This document shows positions 1 through 6,319 of a stretch of DNA of 7,249 nucleotides, piece by piece. Both the position numbers and the translations under genes were made by a program. Position 1 is the first letter of the stretch. Each line of letters begins with the position of its first letter. The DNA lies in NCBI GenBank assembly GCA_027061865.1, contig JAMOVZ010000355.1:1-7249 (forward strand), given 5' to 3'. The notes under the pieces are model-generated. The model saw only the letters and a program-made list of their open reading frames with translations. It was not told the origin of the DNA and did not search any database. Source of the stretch: Desulfobacterales bacterium. GTDB taxonomy: Bacteria > Desulfobacterota > DSM-4660 > Desulfatiglandales > Desulfatiglandaceae.

Positions 1-897
1 CTGAAGTTTTTCCATAACAGCCAATCCTTTGTGGATTGGTGTCCAGAAATGGGCAGTTCCCCTAACAAGATCTGCTTGAAACAGGTAATAGGGCCTGACC
101 CTGATCTGGACGAGCCTTTGGAATAGTTCCCTTATGGTTTTTGGATCCTCATTAATTCCCTTTAAAAGCACTGTCTGGTTGCCGAGTGGGAAGCCGGCAT
201 CGGCCAAAATGGTGCAGGCCTGGATGGCCTCGGGTGTGACCTCCCTAGGATGATTGAAGTGGGTGTTTATGTATAGGGGGTGGAATTGCCTTAGCATTTC
301 AACCAGGTTAAGGGTTATTCGTTGGGGCAAGGTGCATGGCACCCTCGTCCCTATGCGGATGATTTCAACATGGGATATGGTGCGGAGTTCCTCTAAGATC
401 TCCTTTAACCTGGATGTGTCCAGAAGCAGGGGGTCCCCTCCAGAGAGCAAGACGTCGCGCACATTTGGAGTCTTCCTAATATAGTTTATTCCTTCCTGGA
501 TGGTCTTGGCATCAATCACACCAGAGCGGCCAACTTTTCGTTTCCTGTTGCAAAACCTGCAATAGACCGCGCAACGGTTAGAAACCAGAAAGAGAACTCT
601 GTCGGGATATTTGTGGGTTAGCCCAGGCACAGGAGATAGTGATTCTTCCTCCAGGGGGTCTTCAAATCCTGTTCGGTTTTCTATCTCCTGAATGTCAGGG
701 ACGCACTGCCGATATATAGGATCTCCCTCCTTCTGGATAAGTCCCATATAGTAGGAGTTTATGCGCATGGGATAGGTGGAGACCACCTTTTCAATATCGC
801 CGGATTGAATCTTGAACTTGGCCTCAAGTTGGGATGGAGATGTGACGGATTCGGCCAAAAGTCTTTTCCAATGTGCTGAGACACACAAGGCTCCCAT
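1..897 (-). CDS. KamA-family radical SAM aminomutase (lysine 2,3-aminomutase-like), C-terminus outside the window
   Basis: Reading the minus strand from ATG at 897 gives 299 open codons to the window edge without a stop. The protein carries the radical-SAM cluster CAVYCRFC (C109, C113, C116), followed by NRKR, as in lysine 2,3-aminomutase, where an arginine just after the third cysteine contacts the substrate carboxylate. Just before it is the family signature HKYPDRVLF. SGGDPLL and THFNHP follow. The segment YYLFQADL has D276, which aligns by eye with Asp293 of the clostridial enzyme, a residue that binds the lysine side-chain amine. This favours a lysine-like substrate over glutamate 2,3-aminomutase. 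The second aspartate and the PLP lysine would lie beyond the edge. In this family a [4Fe-4S] cluster, S-adenosylmethionine and PLP move an amino group from C2 to C3. A GGGGAGAGG ribosome site (905-913) ends 7 bases before the start. No beta-lysine acetyltransferase is visible, so osmolyte synthesis cannot be assigned. EpmB (EF-P lysine) activity is an alternative. Confidence 0.88.
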   Translation of the reverse strand, partial: MGALCVSAHWKRLLAESVTSPSQLEAKFKIQSGDIEKVVSTYPMRINSYYMGLIQKEGDPIYRQCVPDIQEIENRTGFEDPLEEESLSPVPGLTHKYPDRVLFLVSNRCAVYCRFCNRKRKVGRSGVIDAKTIQEGINYIRKTPNVRDVLLSGGDPLLLDTSRLKEILEELRTISHVEIIRIGTRVPCTLPQRITLNLVEMLRQFHPLYINTHFNHPREVTPEAIQACTILADAGFPLGNQTVLLKGINEDPKTIRELFQRLVQIRVRPYYLFQADLVRGTAHFWTPIHKGLAVMEKLQ

Positions 898-904
898 TTT
901 ACAT

Positions 905-913
905 CCTCTCCCC
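905..913 (-). promoter_or_regulatory. Ribosome binding site of the KamA-family gene
   Basis: On the minus strand the sequence reads GGGGAGAGG followed by 7 bases and ATG. This purine run fixes the start at 897. A second ATG between the site and the start is followed at once by TAA and is not usable. Confidence 0.7.
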
Positions 914-979
914 TTTGCACTTGTACCTGGACAAGGTAGATAAAACGCAAGCTTTTTTCAAGAAATCAAGAAGGGAGCC

Positions 980-1008
980 TTGCATTCCATGAATGTCTAT
1001 TTTAGATT
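980..1008 (+). promoter_or_regulatory. Possible weak promoter of ftsH
   Basis: TTGCAT at 980-985 and TAGATT at 1003-1008 are separated by 17 bases, the ideal sigma-70 spacing, but they match only 3 and 4 of the 6 consensus bases. This is the best candidate I find in the 159-base region between the two divergent genes. I saw no convincing partner promoter for the leftward KamA-family gene. A heat-shock sigma promoter, as used by ftsH in some bacteria, cannot be excluded. Confidence 0.28.
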
Positions 1009-1056
1009 AGCACAGGCGCGGGGGTTTATGCTGTAAGTTAACCAATAGGAGGGGCT

Positions 1057-2865
1057 ATGGAAAAACACCACAAATTTTCCATCTGGTATGTATTGGTCGG
1101 CGTCTGGATTGTATTATTGGTTCAGCATTATCTCATGCTCGCCTTTTCCATAAAGACCATTCCTTACAGTGAGTTCCTAAAACTCCTCGAAGAGGGCAAG
1201 GTTGCAGAAGTGGCGGTGACATCCAATGAAATACAAGGCCGCCTTAGGGTTGATACTGCTGTGGGCGAAAAGGGCATGCTTTTCCGGACGGTTCGAGTTG
1301 ACCCGGATATTTCAGAACTACTGGCCAAATATAACGTGACCTTCAGGGGGCAGGTGGAGTCCACCTTCTTGAGGGACCTCATGTCATGGGTGATACCCAT
1401 CTTGCTATTTGTAGGAATCTGGTACTTTATGATGCGAAAAATTGCAGGGCAGCATCCCGGCTTTATGACCCTTGGCAAGAGCAAAGCCAAGGTTTACATG
1501 GAAGACGAGATCCCTGTAAGGTTCAAGGATGTAGCAGGGGTTGACGAGGCCAAGCAAGAATTAATGGAAGTGGTGGAATTTTTGAAGAATCCTGAGAAAT
1601 TTCAGGAGGTGGGAGGCAGAATGCCCAAAGGAATTCTGCTTGTGGGCCCCCCTGGAACTGGAAAGACCCTGCTCGCAAAGGCAGTGGCTGGAGAGAGCGG
1701 GGTCCCCTTCTTTAGCATGAGCGGCTCCGAGTTTGTGGAAATGTTTGTTGGCCTGGGAGCCGCCAGGGTGCGGGACCTTTTTGACCAAGCAAAAAAGAGG
1801 GCTCCGTGCATCATATTTATTGATGAATTGGATGCCCTTGGAAAGGCTAGAGGGCTTGGGGGCGTGGGAGGCCACGATGAAAGGGAGCAGACCTTGAACC
1901 AGCTTTTGGTGGAGATGGATGGTTTTGACCCGAATGTGGGCGTGGTGCTTATGGCAGCCACCAATAGACCCGAGATCCTTGACCCTGCGCTACTGAGGCC
2001 CGGCCGCTTCGATCGCCACGTGCTTGTTGACAGGCCTGATAAGAAGGGCAGGGAAGAAATCCTTAAAATTCACATAAAGAAAATAAAAATCGCTGATGAT
2101 GTTGATATAGAGGCCATCGCCAATATGACCTCCGGGATGGTGGGTGCAGATCTGGCCAATTTGGTAAATGAGGCTGCACTCCTGGCCGTGAGGAGGAACA
2201 AAAAGCGGGTGACCATGAAGGAGTTCGAGGAAGCCGTGGAAAGGGTAGTTGCTGGTCTGGAGAAAAAGAATCGCGTAATAAATGAAGAGGAACGGAAAAT
2301 TGTCGCTTTTCACGAGGTGGGACATGCCTTGGTGGCCTTATCTCTCCCCGGCACGGATCCAGTCAAAAAGATATCCATTGTCCCCAGAGGTATCGCCGCC
2401 CTTGGATATACCATGCAAGTTCCGACAGAGGACCGTTTTCTCATGAAAAAGACCGAACTGTTGAACCGTATCGCCTCGCTCTTGGGTGGAAGGGCTGCAG
2501 AAGAGCTGGTCTTTGGTGACGTATCCACAGGCGCCCACAATGACCTTGCAAGGGCCACGGATATTGCCCGCAGTATGGTAAGGGAGTACGGCATGAGTGA
2601 AAAGGTGGGCCAGGTCTATTTTGCAAGGGAAAAACACAGCCAATTTCTGAATATCCCTGCTATGGACCTAAGGGGAGATTACAGTGAGGCCACGGCCCAG
2701 CTCATAGACCAGGAGGTAAGAGAAATCATAAGCGCCCAATATGAAAAGGCCAAGGGGATCCTCCAGGAAAAAAGGAATGTGCTGGACCGTGGGGCCCAAC
2801 TCCTCCTTGAAAAAGAAAAGATAGAGGGCGAGGAATTAAAGGCCCTCATGTCGCCTGCTTCTTAA
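1057..2865 (+). CDS. ftsH: ATP-dependent zinc metalloprotease FtsH
   Basis: This complete 602-residue protein is a membrane-anchored AAA+ protease that forms hexamers and degrades membrane and short-lived cytosolic proteins. In order it has TM1 (about 9-30), a periplasmic domain with the family motif IPYSEF (35-40), TM2 (about 108-126), Walker A GPPGTGKT (197-204, K203), Walker B IIFIDELDA (E257), the second region of homology with sensor N303 and arginine fingers R314 and R317, and the M41 zinc site HEVGH (H419, E420, H423) with D496 as third ligand. The pore motif FVEMFVG is present. AGGAGGGG ends 2 bases before ATG. Family members usually have HEAGH and a glycine-rich linker after TM2. Here the linker reads GQHPGFMTLGKS and the disordered C-terminal tail is short. 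The gene stands alone, without tilS or folP, so it may be a second FtsH paralog. Its last 20 bases overlap the converging gene. Confidence 0.97.
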   Translation: MEKHHKFSIWYVLVGVWIVLLVQHYLMLAFSIKTIPYSEFLKLLEEGKVAEVAVTSNEIQGRLRVDTAVGEKGMLFRTVRVDPDISELLAKYNVTFRGQVESTFLRDLMSWVIPILLFVGIWYFMMRKIAGQHPGFMTLGKSKAKVYMEDEIPVRFKDVAGVDEAKQELMEVVEFLKNPEKFQEVGGRMPKGILLVGPPGTGKTLLAKAVAGESGVPFFSMSGSEFVEMFVGLGAARVRDLFDQAKKRAPCIIFIDELDALGKARGLGGVGGHDEREQTLNQLLVEMDGFDPNVGVVLMAATNRPEILDPALLRPGRFDRHVLVDRPDKKGREEILKIHIKKIKIADDVDIEAIANMTSGMVGADLANLVNEAALLAVRRNKKRVTMKEFEEAVERVVAGLEKKNRVINEEERKIVAFHEVGHALVALSLPGTDPVKKISIVPRGIAALGYTMQVPTEDRFLMKKTELLNRIASLLGGRAAEELVFGDVSTGAHNDLARATDIARSMVREYGMSEKVGQVYFAREKHSQFLNIPAMDLRGDYSEATAQLIDQEVREIISAQYEKAKGILQEKRNVLDRGAQLLLEKEKIEGEELKALMSPAS

Positions 2866-3562
2866 TCTCAAGTGGCCCCCTCCTTATTATTTGAGAAGAA
2901 CGGGGGCCGCAGTTGAAGAGCATGTCCAGAATGGAGAGATTGGGCATAAACCCGCCCCACAGCTGTGGATAGACAATCGGCTTGGGATTAAAGAAGATCA
3001 AGTCGATACCCTGTTCATCAAACCTTTCAAAGAAAAGATATTTCCTTGCAGATCCTTGGGCAAGGAAATGTGTTGCCCCTAATTCTTTGGCGATGTCTGC
3101 TGAAAGATCAGGCTCTCTTGAATCAATTCCCAATTCTGACAAGAGAACCAGTTCCACATTGGCCTCCAGAGAGTTGAGGACGTAGCCGATTATTTCAAGG
3201 TTCATGTCTAGCAGAAAGGTGTAATTTTTGCTGAAAACCTTGGTCACAAACTCTTCATGGTCTGGAAAGTAGGGAGCATTTTTATAGGCGGTTGCAATGC
3301 TAGTCAGGTGCTTTGTTGCCCATCTCCCTTCATGGCAGATCTTTACATCCCTTATCCTTTGAAGCCCAAGGCCTTTTTTCCAAACCGGGATGGTGAGCCA
3401 CAACGTGCCCTGGTCATTCTTAAACCGATTCCTTGTAAGCCAAGTGGCCCCCCTCGGGAATTGGACAGTATCGAGCAGAACAAAGACATGGGAGCGGAGC
3501 GCCTTTTCAAAGAATCCGCTATAAGGGGCGAAATAAGGCTGATAGGCAGAAACTATCTTCAT
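2846..3562 (-). CDS. WbqC family protein
   Basis: This complete 238-residue protein has the normal length for the WbqC-like family (PF08889). Typical features are the opening AYQPYFAPYSGFFEKA (6-21), the LLDTVQFPRG segment with the conserved DxxQ (D31, Q34), WLTRNRFK (41-48), LWLTIPV (54-60), and near the end YPQLWGGFMPNLSILDMLF (198-216). It has no signal peptide or membrane segment, so it should be cytosolic. Members often occur in O-antigen and other surface-glycan clusters, but the biochemical activity is not well defined in general, so only a loose link to glycan or sugar modification can be stated. It is the last gene of a four-gene minus-strand run, 22 bases after the preceding small gene. 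GGGGGAG lies 8 bases before the ATG. The stop codon lies inside ftsH. No glycosyltransferase or nucleotide-sugar gene is near. Confidence 0.88.
   Translation of the reverse strand: MKIVSAYQPYFAPYSGFFEKALRSHVFVLLDTVQFPRGATWLTRNRFKNDQGTLWLTIPVWKKGLGLQRIRDVKICHEGRWATKHLTSIATAYKNAPYFPDHEEFVTKVFSKNYTFLLDMNLEIIGYVLNSLEANVELVLLSELGIDSREPDLSADIAKELGATHFLAQGSARKYLFFERFDEQGIDLIFFNPKPIVYPQLWGGFMPNLSILDMLFNCGPRSSQIIRRGPLEIKKQAT
2874..2908 (+). terminator. GC-rich inverted repeat just after ftsH, possible terminator or pause hairpin
   Basis: GGCCCCC (2874-2880) and GGGGGCC (2902-2908) form a perfect 7-base-pair GC stem around a 21-base loop, starting 9 bases after the ftsH stop. There is no T-run after the stem and the loop is long, so it is not a classical intrinsic terminator. 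It lies inside the coding 3' end of the converging wbqC-like gene, so codon constraints could also explain it. Confidence 0.3.
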
Positions 3563-3584
3563 GGAAGGCTCCCCCTGAGAAGCC

Positions 3585-3992
3585 CTAAGGGTCCATAAAC
3601 AGGCGAGGATCCTTCTGGTATAGCTCTCTTGCCTTTGAGATAATTAGGCGTTTTGAGAACTCGGGATGTGAGAGGTACGGCAATAGATTTTTTCTAATAA
3701 GGCCCATAAACTCTTCTAAGAGTCTATCCACTTCACTTTGATCAATAAAATGCCTCTCTTGTCTATGCACATAAGGAATTTTTTCGCCGAACCTTTCTTT
3801 CAGGACCTTGGCGGCATTCGCTCCGTAAGGTAACTTTGAATCGGGGTTTAGAACAGTTTCCTCCAAGGGGACATAGGCCCGCACCTCCAAAGCCACGAGC
3901 CATCTATCGCCTGCTAGTCTCCGGCTTAAATCCCACAGCTCAACCTCTAAGCCATTTTCGAGCCGTATGGTATCAATCAAATTGCCTTCCAT
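3585..3992 (-). CDS. Small protein of unknown family
   Basis: I do not recognise the family. From ATG at 3992 the product is 135 residues, soluble, charged, with no signal peptide, membrane segment or cysteine. It looks like a real protein: an N-terminal beta-rich part (IRLENGLEVELWDLSRRLAG, 9-28, then WLVALEVRAYVPLEE, 31-45) and a helical C-terminal part with HFIDQSEVDRLLEEFMGLIR (81-100) and LPYLSHPEFSKRLI (104-117). The start is uncertain. The frame stays open back to an ATG at 4133, but that would overlap the preceding gene by 92 bases with no clear ribosome site. TTG codons at 4031 and 4001 are in frame. ATG 3992 has only a close GAGGG. It lies between the DUF3786 gene and the WbqC-family gene in the same orientation and is probably co-transcribed, so it may work with one of them. 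Confidence 0.7.
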   Translation of the reverse strand: MEGNLIDTIRLENGLEVELWDLSRRLAGDRWLVALEVRAYVPLEETVLNPDSKLPYGANAAKVLKERFGEKIPYVHRQERHFIDQSEVDRLLEEFMGLIRKNLLPYLSHPEFSKRLIISKARELYQKDPRLFMDP

Positions 3993-4041
3993 GGCCCTCA
4001 AAGCAGTCCAGAGTGCGCTCCTTCTGTCCAATGATGTTAAA

Positions 4042-4653
4042 TTACTCGGTATTGGAGATGATCTCAATAATTGCCTTGGATGTGTATTCAGCCACATCTG
4101 CAAGCCCATCCAAGGGCATAAAAGATAATGCATTGGCAGAGAAAAGACAAGTTACAGAGGCCGGGAACTCTTCATCAGGCATGTAGAAAATGTAAGCAAG
4201 GGCGATTTTAGGTAGAGGATAGAGGACAAAAGAAAAGTCGCCACCAGTGCCAGATGGGGCCTCATGGCCGGGGAACCTGGCCATGAGGGTGGAGGCCAGG
4301 CCTTTAATTGATGGTACATGGGTGATCAAGATCCTCTCAGAATTGGCGTTAAAGGCGCCTTGGTATGGCATGCTCCCTGGAAATTCCCTGAACGCCTTGA
4401 GCGGCTCTAAAACCAGCTCTTCATCACTGGCGCCAAGGGCATAGAGAGAGATAACCACTCCCTTGGGACCCCACTCGGGGCTCTCGGCCAGGGTAATTCC
4501 ATCCCTGGAGAGGCGGCACTCTTTTCCGAATGCCCTGAAAATAATAGCCCCTTCCTTTTCCTCTCCTCCGAGCATGGAGGCCAAGCGTGGAGAAGGGGAG
4601 GCAAAAGCCCTTTCAAGATTTTGAGATATGATTTCTCGATAATTACTGCTCAA
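4042..4653 (-). CDS. DUF3786 domain-containing protein
   Basis: This 203-residue soluble protein matches my memory of the DUF3786 family (PF12654). It has an N-terminal helix, a beta-rich segment GAIIFRAFGKECRLSRDG (35-52), a helical middle, and the diagnostic C-terminal part GGDF (137-140), LYPLPKIALAYIF (144-156), then DEEFPAS (160-166) and CLFSANALSFMPLDGLA (169-185). The family is of unknown function and is found mainly in anaerobic bacteria and archaea. Members sometimes carry added iron-sulfur cysteine motifs, but this one does not. The start is a TTG at 4653, chosen because an AGGTG site that overlaps the stop codon of the preceding deacetylase gene ends 5 bases upstream. The two genes are 8 bases apart, and this arrangement suggests translational coupling. 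The stop (TAA) lies 49 bases before the likely start of the next gene. Confidence 0.85.
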   Translation of the reverse strand: MSSNYREIISQNLERAFASPSPRLASMLGGEEKEGAIIFRAFGKECRLSRDGITLAESPEWGPKGVVISLYALGASDEELVLEPLKAFREFPGSMPYQGAFNANSERILITHVPSIKGLASTLMARFPGHEAPSGTGGDFSFVLYPLPKIALAYIFYMPDEEFPASVTCLFSANALSFMPLDGLADVAEYTSKAIIEIISNTE

Positions 4654-4661
4654 TCCTTCAC

Positions 4662-5462
4662 CTACACCAATGAGGACACATAAACATACTCAAGGGGAGA
4701 GTCCGCTGGATCATAAGAGCCCAAATGCTCCTTTAGGGCACTGACAGTCTCAGGAAAGGGATGGCCTATGGCGATAGCATGGCCCTTTATCAGGGCTCGC
4801 TGCTCAAGCCTTTTTAATTGTCTCTTTATGCTGTCCACACATGGCACATGGTCCAAGAAAAGGTCCCGGTGTGTGGAGTGCATCCTGAGGGCCTTGGCGG
4901 TCCTGTAAGCTACGGTCTTGGAGCTAGTAACACTATCAACAAAAAAGAGGCCGTGGCTCTTTATAACCTCCAGTGCCGGCCTTACCTTGGATCGACGGGA
5001 TGTGAACCGGCTGCCCATGTGGTTGTTTACCCCTGTTGCCCAAGGAATTTGACCGAGGTTCTCCTCAATGGTCTGAACGATTTCATTCACACTTGAGCTG
5101 ACAAAAATGGCTCCTGGTCCAGGGCTTATGTCCCTTCTAATGGGCTCCATGGGTTGGTGCAGCATGATTTCATGGCCCTTCTGCCTGATTTCCATGGCGA
5201 GATCTTGGGAGAAAGGCCTCCGGGGAAGCACGGAAAAGGTTATGGGCACACAGAGCGCCAAAAGTTCAAAGGCAGGGGCAGGATCGTTGCCGATATCATC
5301 TATTATTACAGCCACCTTTGGCTTTTTATGGGACTTTTTAGGAATTGGTAAAATTAACCTGGTGCATGATAAGGTTTCAGAGGAAAAGGTGGGAAGAATT
5401 GTTATTCCCAGGAGAGAAGCAAAGGTGGTCTTTAAGAATTTCCTGCGATTTAGCTGTACCAT
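4662..5462 (-). CDS. Divergent polysaccharide deacetylase family protein (YibQ-type) with Tat-like leader
   Basis: This 266-residue protein belongs to the divergent polysaccharide deacetylase family (PF04748, YibQ-like), related to NodB-type carbohydrate esterases. Family motifs are VAVIIDDIG (50-58, D55/D56), HEIMLHQPMEP (97-107), GVNNHMGSRFT (144-154), FVDSVTSS near the middle of the C-terminal half, and IAIGHP (H234) close to the end. The enzyme would act on an exported glycan or peptidoglycan, but no substrate is established. The leader is unusual: NRRKFLK (5-11) closely resembles the twin-arginine export motif (S/T-RRxFLK), followed by a moderately hydrophobic stretch (12-26). No classical AxA cleavage site is evident. 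A cysteine at 33 preceded by TLS is a poor lipobox. The start ATG at 5462 lacks a strong ribosome site, and no better in-frame ATG, GTG or TTG lies upstream before the stop. It is the first gene of the operon behind the promoter at 5498-5526. Confidence 0.9.
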   Translation of the reverse strand: MVQLNRRKFLKTTFASLLGITILPTFSSETLSCTRLILPIPKKSHKKPKVAVIIDDIGNDPAPAFELLALCVPITFSVLPRRPFSQDLAMEIRQKGHEIMLHQPMEPIRRDISPGPGAIFVSSSVNEIVQTIEENLGQIPWATGVNNHMGSRFTSRRSKVRPALEVIKSHGLFFVDSVTSSKTVAYRTAKALRMHSTHRDLFLDHVPCVDSIKRQLKRLEQRALIKGHAIAIGHPFPETVSALKEHLGSYDPADSPLEYVYVSSLV

Positions 5463-5497
5463 GGGGACGAATGATCTCAGAAAGGAAATTTTGACCC

Positions 5498-5526
5498 AAT
5501 ATACAACCAGTAGCGTCTGAGGTCAA
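5498..5526 (-). promoter_or_regulatory. Sigma-70-like promoter of the deacetylase-DUF3786-unknown-WbqC operon
   Basis: On the minus strand, TTGACC (5526 to 5521) and TATATT (5503 to 5498) are separated by exactly 17 bases. Each box matches 5 of 6 consensus positions. The expected start of transcription is about 25-30 bases before the deacetylase ATG, giving a short leader. The permease gene upstream ends at 5562, so this promoter would separate the four downstream genes from it. I see no operator-like palindrome around it. Confidence 0.65.
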
Positions 5527-5561
5527 CAAAAAATACAATATGTTGTGTGAAAATATCAAAT

Positions 5562-6056
5562 TTATATGTGATCCAAAATAAACTCAGTCAGGAGGCCTAT
5601 CACTACGGGAAACACAAGGCTTGCGATCATCCTAGCCCCGGCTATTTTCCACCCAAGCATAGGGATCTCAAAGGCGATCAAGCGGTTAAGGCCCAAGAGT
5701 GACCAAGAGGTGATATAGGCCATCATTGGAGCAATGCCAGCCCCGCTTTTTAGCAATGCCGCCACAATGGGAAACTGGATGAATGGCCCTCCGGGGGTGA
5801 TGGCCCCTGCCATGGTGCCCAATAGCAGCCCCCGTATGCCTGATTCCTGTCCAAGCCAATCCTTCAGCAATTCCCTTGGGAGCACCTTACCCATGAGGCC
5901 TGCTGCTGCAAAGGCGATCAAGAGCAGGGGAAATATGTCCCATAACAGCCGGCCTCCATCTTTTAGCCCAGCAATTACAAGCGATGGATCCTTCCGATAT
6001 GCCAAAAAGCCCAGTGTAATGACCAAGGCCAGCATGATTATCAAGGTGAACCCCAT
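5562..6056 (-). CDS. Half-size permease of the PF03773 (DUF318, ArsP/YraQ-related) family
   Basis: This is a 164-residue integral membrane protein with about five hydrophobic segments (roughly 3-19, 38-57, 74-98, 108-128 and 139-158). The conserved core GAITPGGPFIQFPIVAALL (84-102), followed by SGAG and AYITSWSLLGLNR (113-125), is characteristic of the second half of PF03773 permeases. Full-length members have about 300 or more residues and two such halves. Members include ArsP, which exports organoarsenicals, but most are uncharacterised and no substrate can be inferred here. The open frame extends to a GTG at 6101, with an ATG at 6089. I chose ATG 6056 because a strong GAAGGGG site (6063-6069) ends 6 bases before it, and the longer version would only add a lysine-rich stretch encoded by that same site. 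Short single-half homologs exist, so it is not necessarily truncated. They may pair with a second half or form dimers. Confidence 0.82.
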   Translation of the reverse strand: MGFTLIIMLALVITLGFLAYRKDPSLVIAGLKDGGRLLWDIFPLLLIAFAAAGLMGKVLPRELLKDWLGQESGIRGLLLGTMAGAITPGGPFIQFPIVAALLKSGAGIAPMMAYITSWSLLGLNRLIAFEIPMLGWKIAGARMIASLVFPVVIGLLTEFILDHI

Positions 6057-6062
6057 GTTTTT

Positions 6063-6069
6063 CCCCTTC
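6063..6069 (-). promoter_or_regulatory. Ribosome binding site that decides the permease start
   Basis: The minus strand reads GAAGGGG, six bases, then ATG at 6056. Neither of the upstream in-frame candidates (GTG 6101, ATG 6089) has a comparable site. The purine run would encode the KKKKGKN stretch if translation began further upstream. Confidence 0.6.
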
Positions 6070-6101
6070 TTTTTTTTGTTGTTACCCATGTTGGTCCGCA
6101 C

Positions 6102-6206
6102 TTAAGCATTACCTGGTTTGCAGTTTTCCCACGTTCCGATGGGGCTGTCTTTTAGCAGGGAGGAAGACTTTACTAATTCCTGTACAGTGTAACTCCTTAA
6201 AACCAT
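6102..6206 (-). other. Possible small ORF (34 residues) upstream of the permease
   Basis: From ATG at 6206 the minus strand encodes 34 residues beginning MVLRSYTVQELVKSS and ending CKPGNA, with TAA at 6104-6102. The same frame is open back to a TAA near 6270, giving about 55 codons, with GTG and TTG codons available. The TAA is followed directly, in the same frame, by the GTG at 6101 that opens the longest form of the permease frame. No good ribosome site precedes the ATG. It could be a small leader peptide, the remains of a longer N-terminus, or chance. Confidence 0.2.
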
Positions 6207-6274
6207 TTGGCTGAAACTTGCAAGATTCACCAGCCCTGTGAAATTGGCACATCTCCACAAATTAAACAATTAGA

Positions 6275-6303
6275 TTGACAAGGGCAAGTTGTTTACCTAC
6301 AAA
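6275..6303 (+). promoter_or_regulatory. Sigma-70-like promoter of the class II aldolase gene
   Basis: A perfect TTGACA (6275-6280) is followed by 17 bases and TACAAA (6298-6303; 4 of 6 matches). The predicted transcript start near 6310 would give a leader of about 25 bases containing the ribosome site. This points to a constitutive, fairly strong promoter, as expected for a central metabolic enzyme. Confidence 0.65.
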
Positions 6304-6319
6304 GGAAAATAAGTCCGAA

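Noticed and set aside
254..484. 76-codon plus-strand open frame
   Set aside because: It is antisense to the conserved core of the KamA-family gene and its translation resembles no protein.
898..1056. Leftward promoter search for the KamA-family gene
   Set aside because: TTGATT and TTGAAA boxes are present, but no acceptable -10 box lies at 16-18 bases from either.
1164..2643. Several antisense open frames of 61-120 codons across ftsH
   Set aside because: They lie opposite a fully conserved ftsH, have no family motifs, and arise from its codon use.
3257..3598. 113-codon plus-strand open frame
   Set aside because: It is the shadow of the WbqC-family gene, whose motifs are unambiguous on the other strand.
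3585..4133. Long form (182 residues) of the unknown small protein
   Set aside because: The extra N-terminus lies mostly inside the DUF3786 coding region in another frame, looks low in protein character, and the ATG at 4133 lacks a ribosome site.
5377..5559. 60-codon minus-strand open frame overlapping the deacetylase start
   Set aside because: It runs through the predicted promoter and overlaps the deacetylase leader in another frame, without a ribosome site.
5671..5922. Direct repeat of AAGGCGATCAAG at about 5671 and 5911
   Set aside because: Both copies encode the same short LIAF segment in two membrane helices of the permease, so this is probably coincidence of composition.
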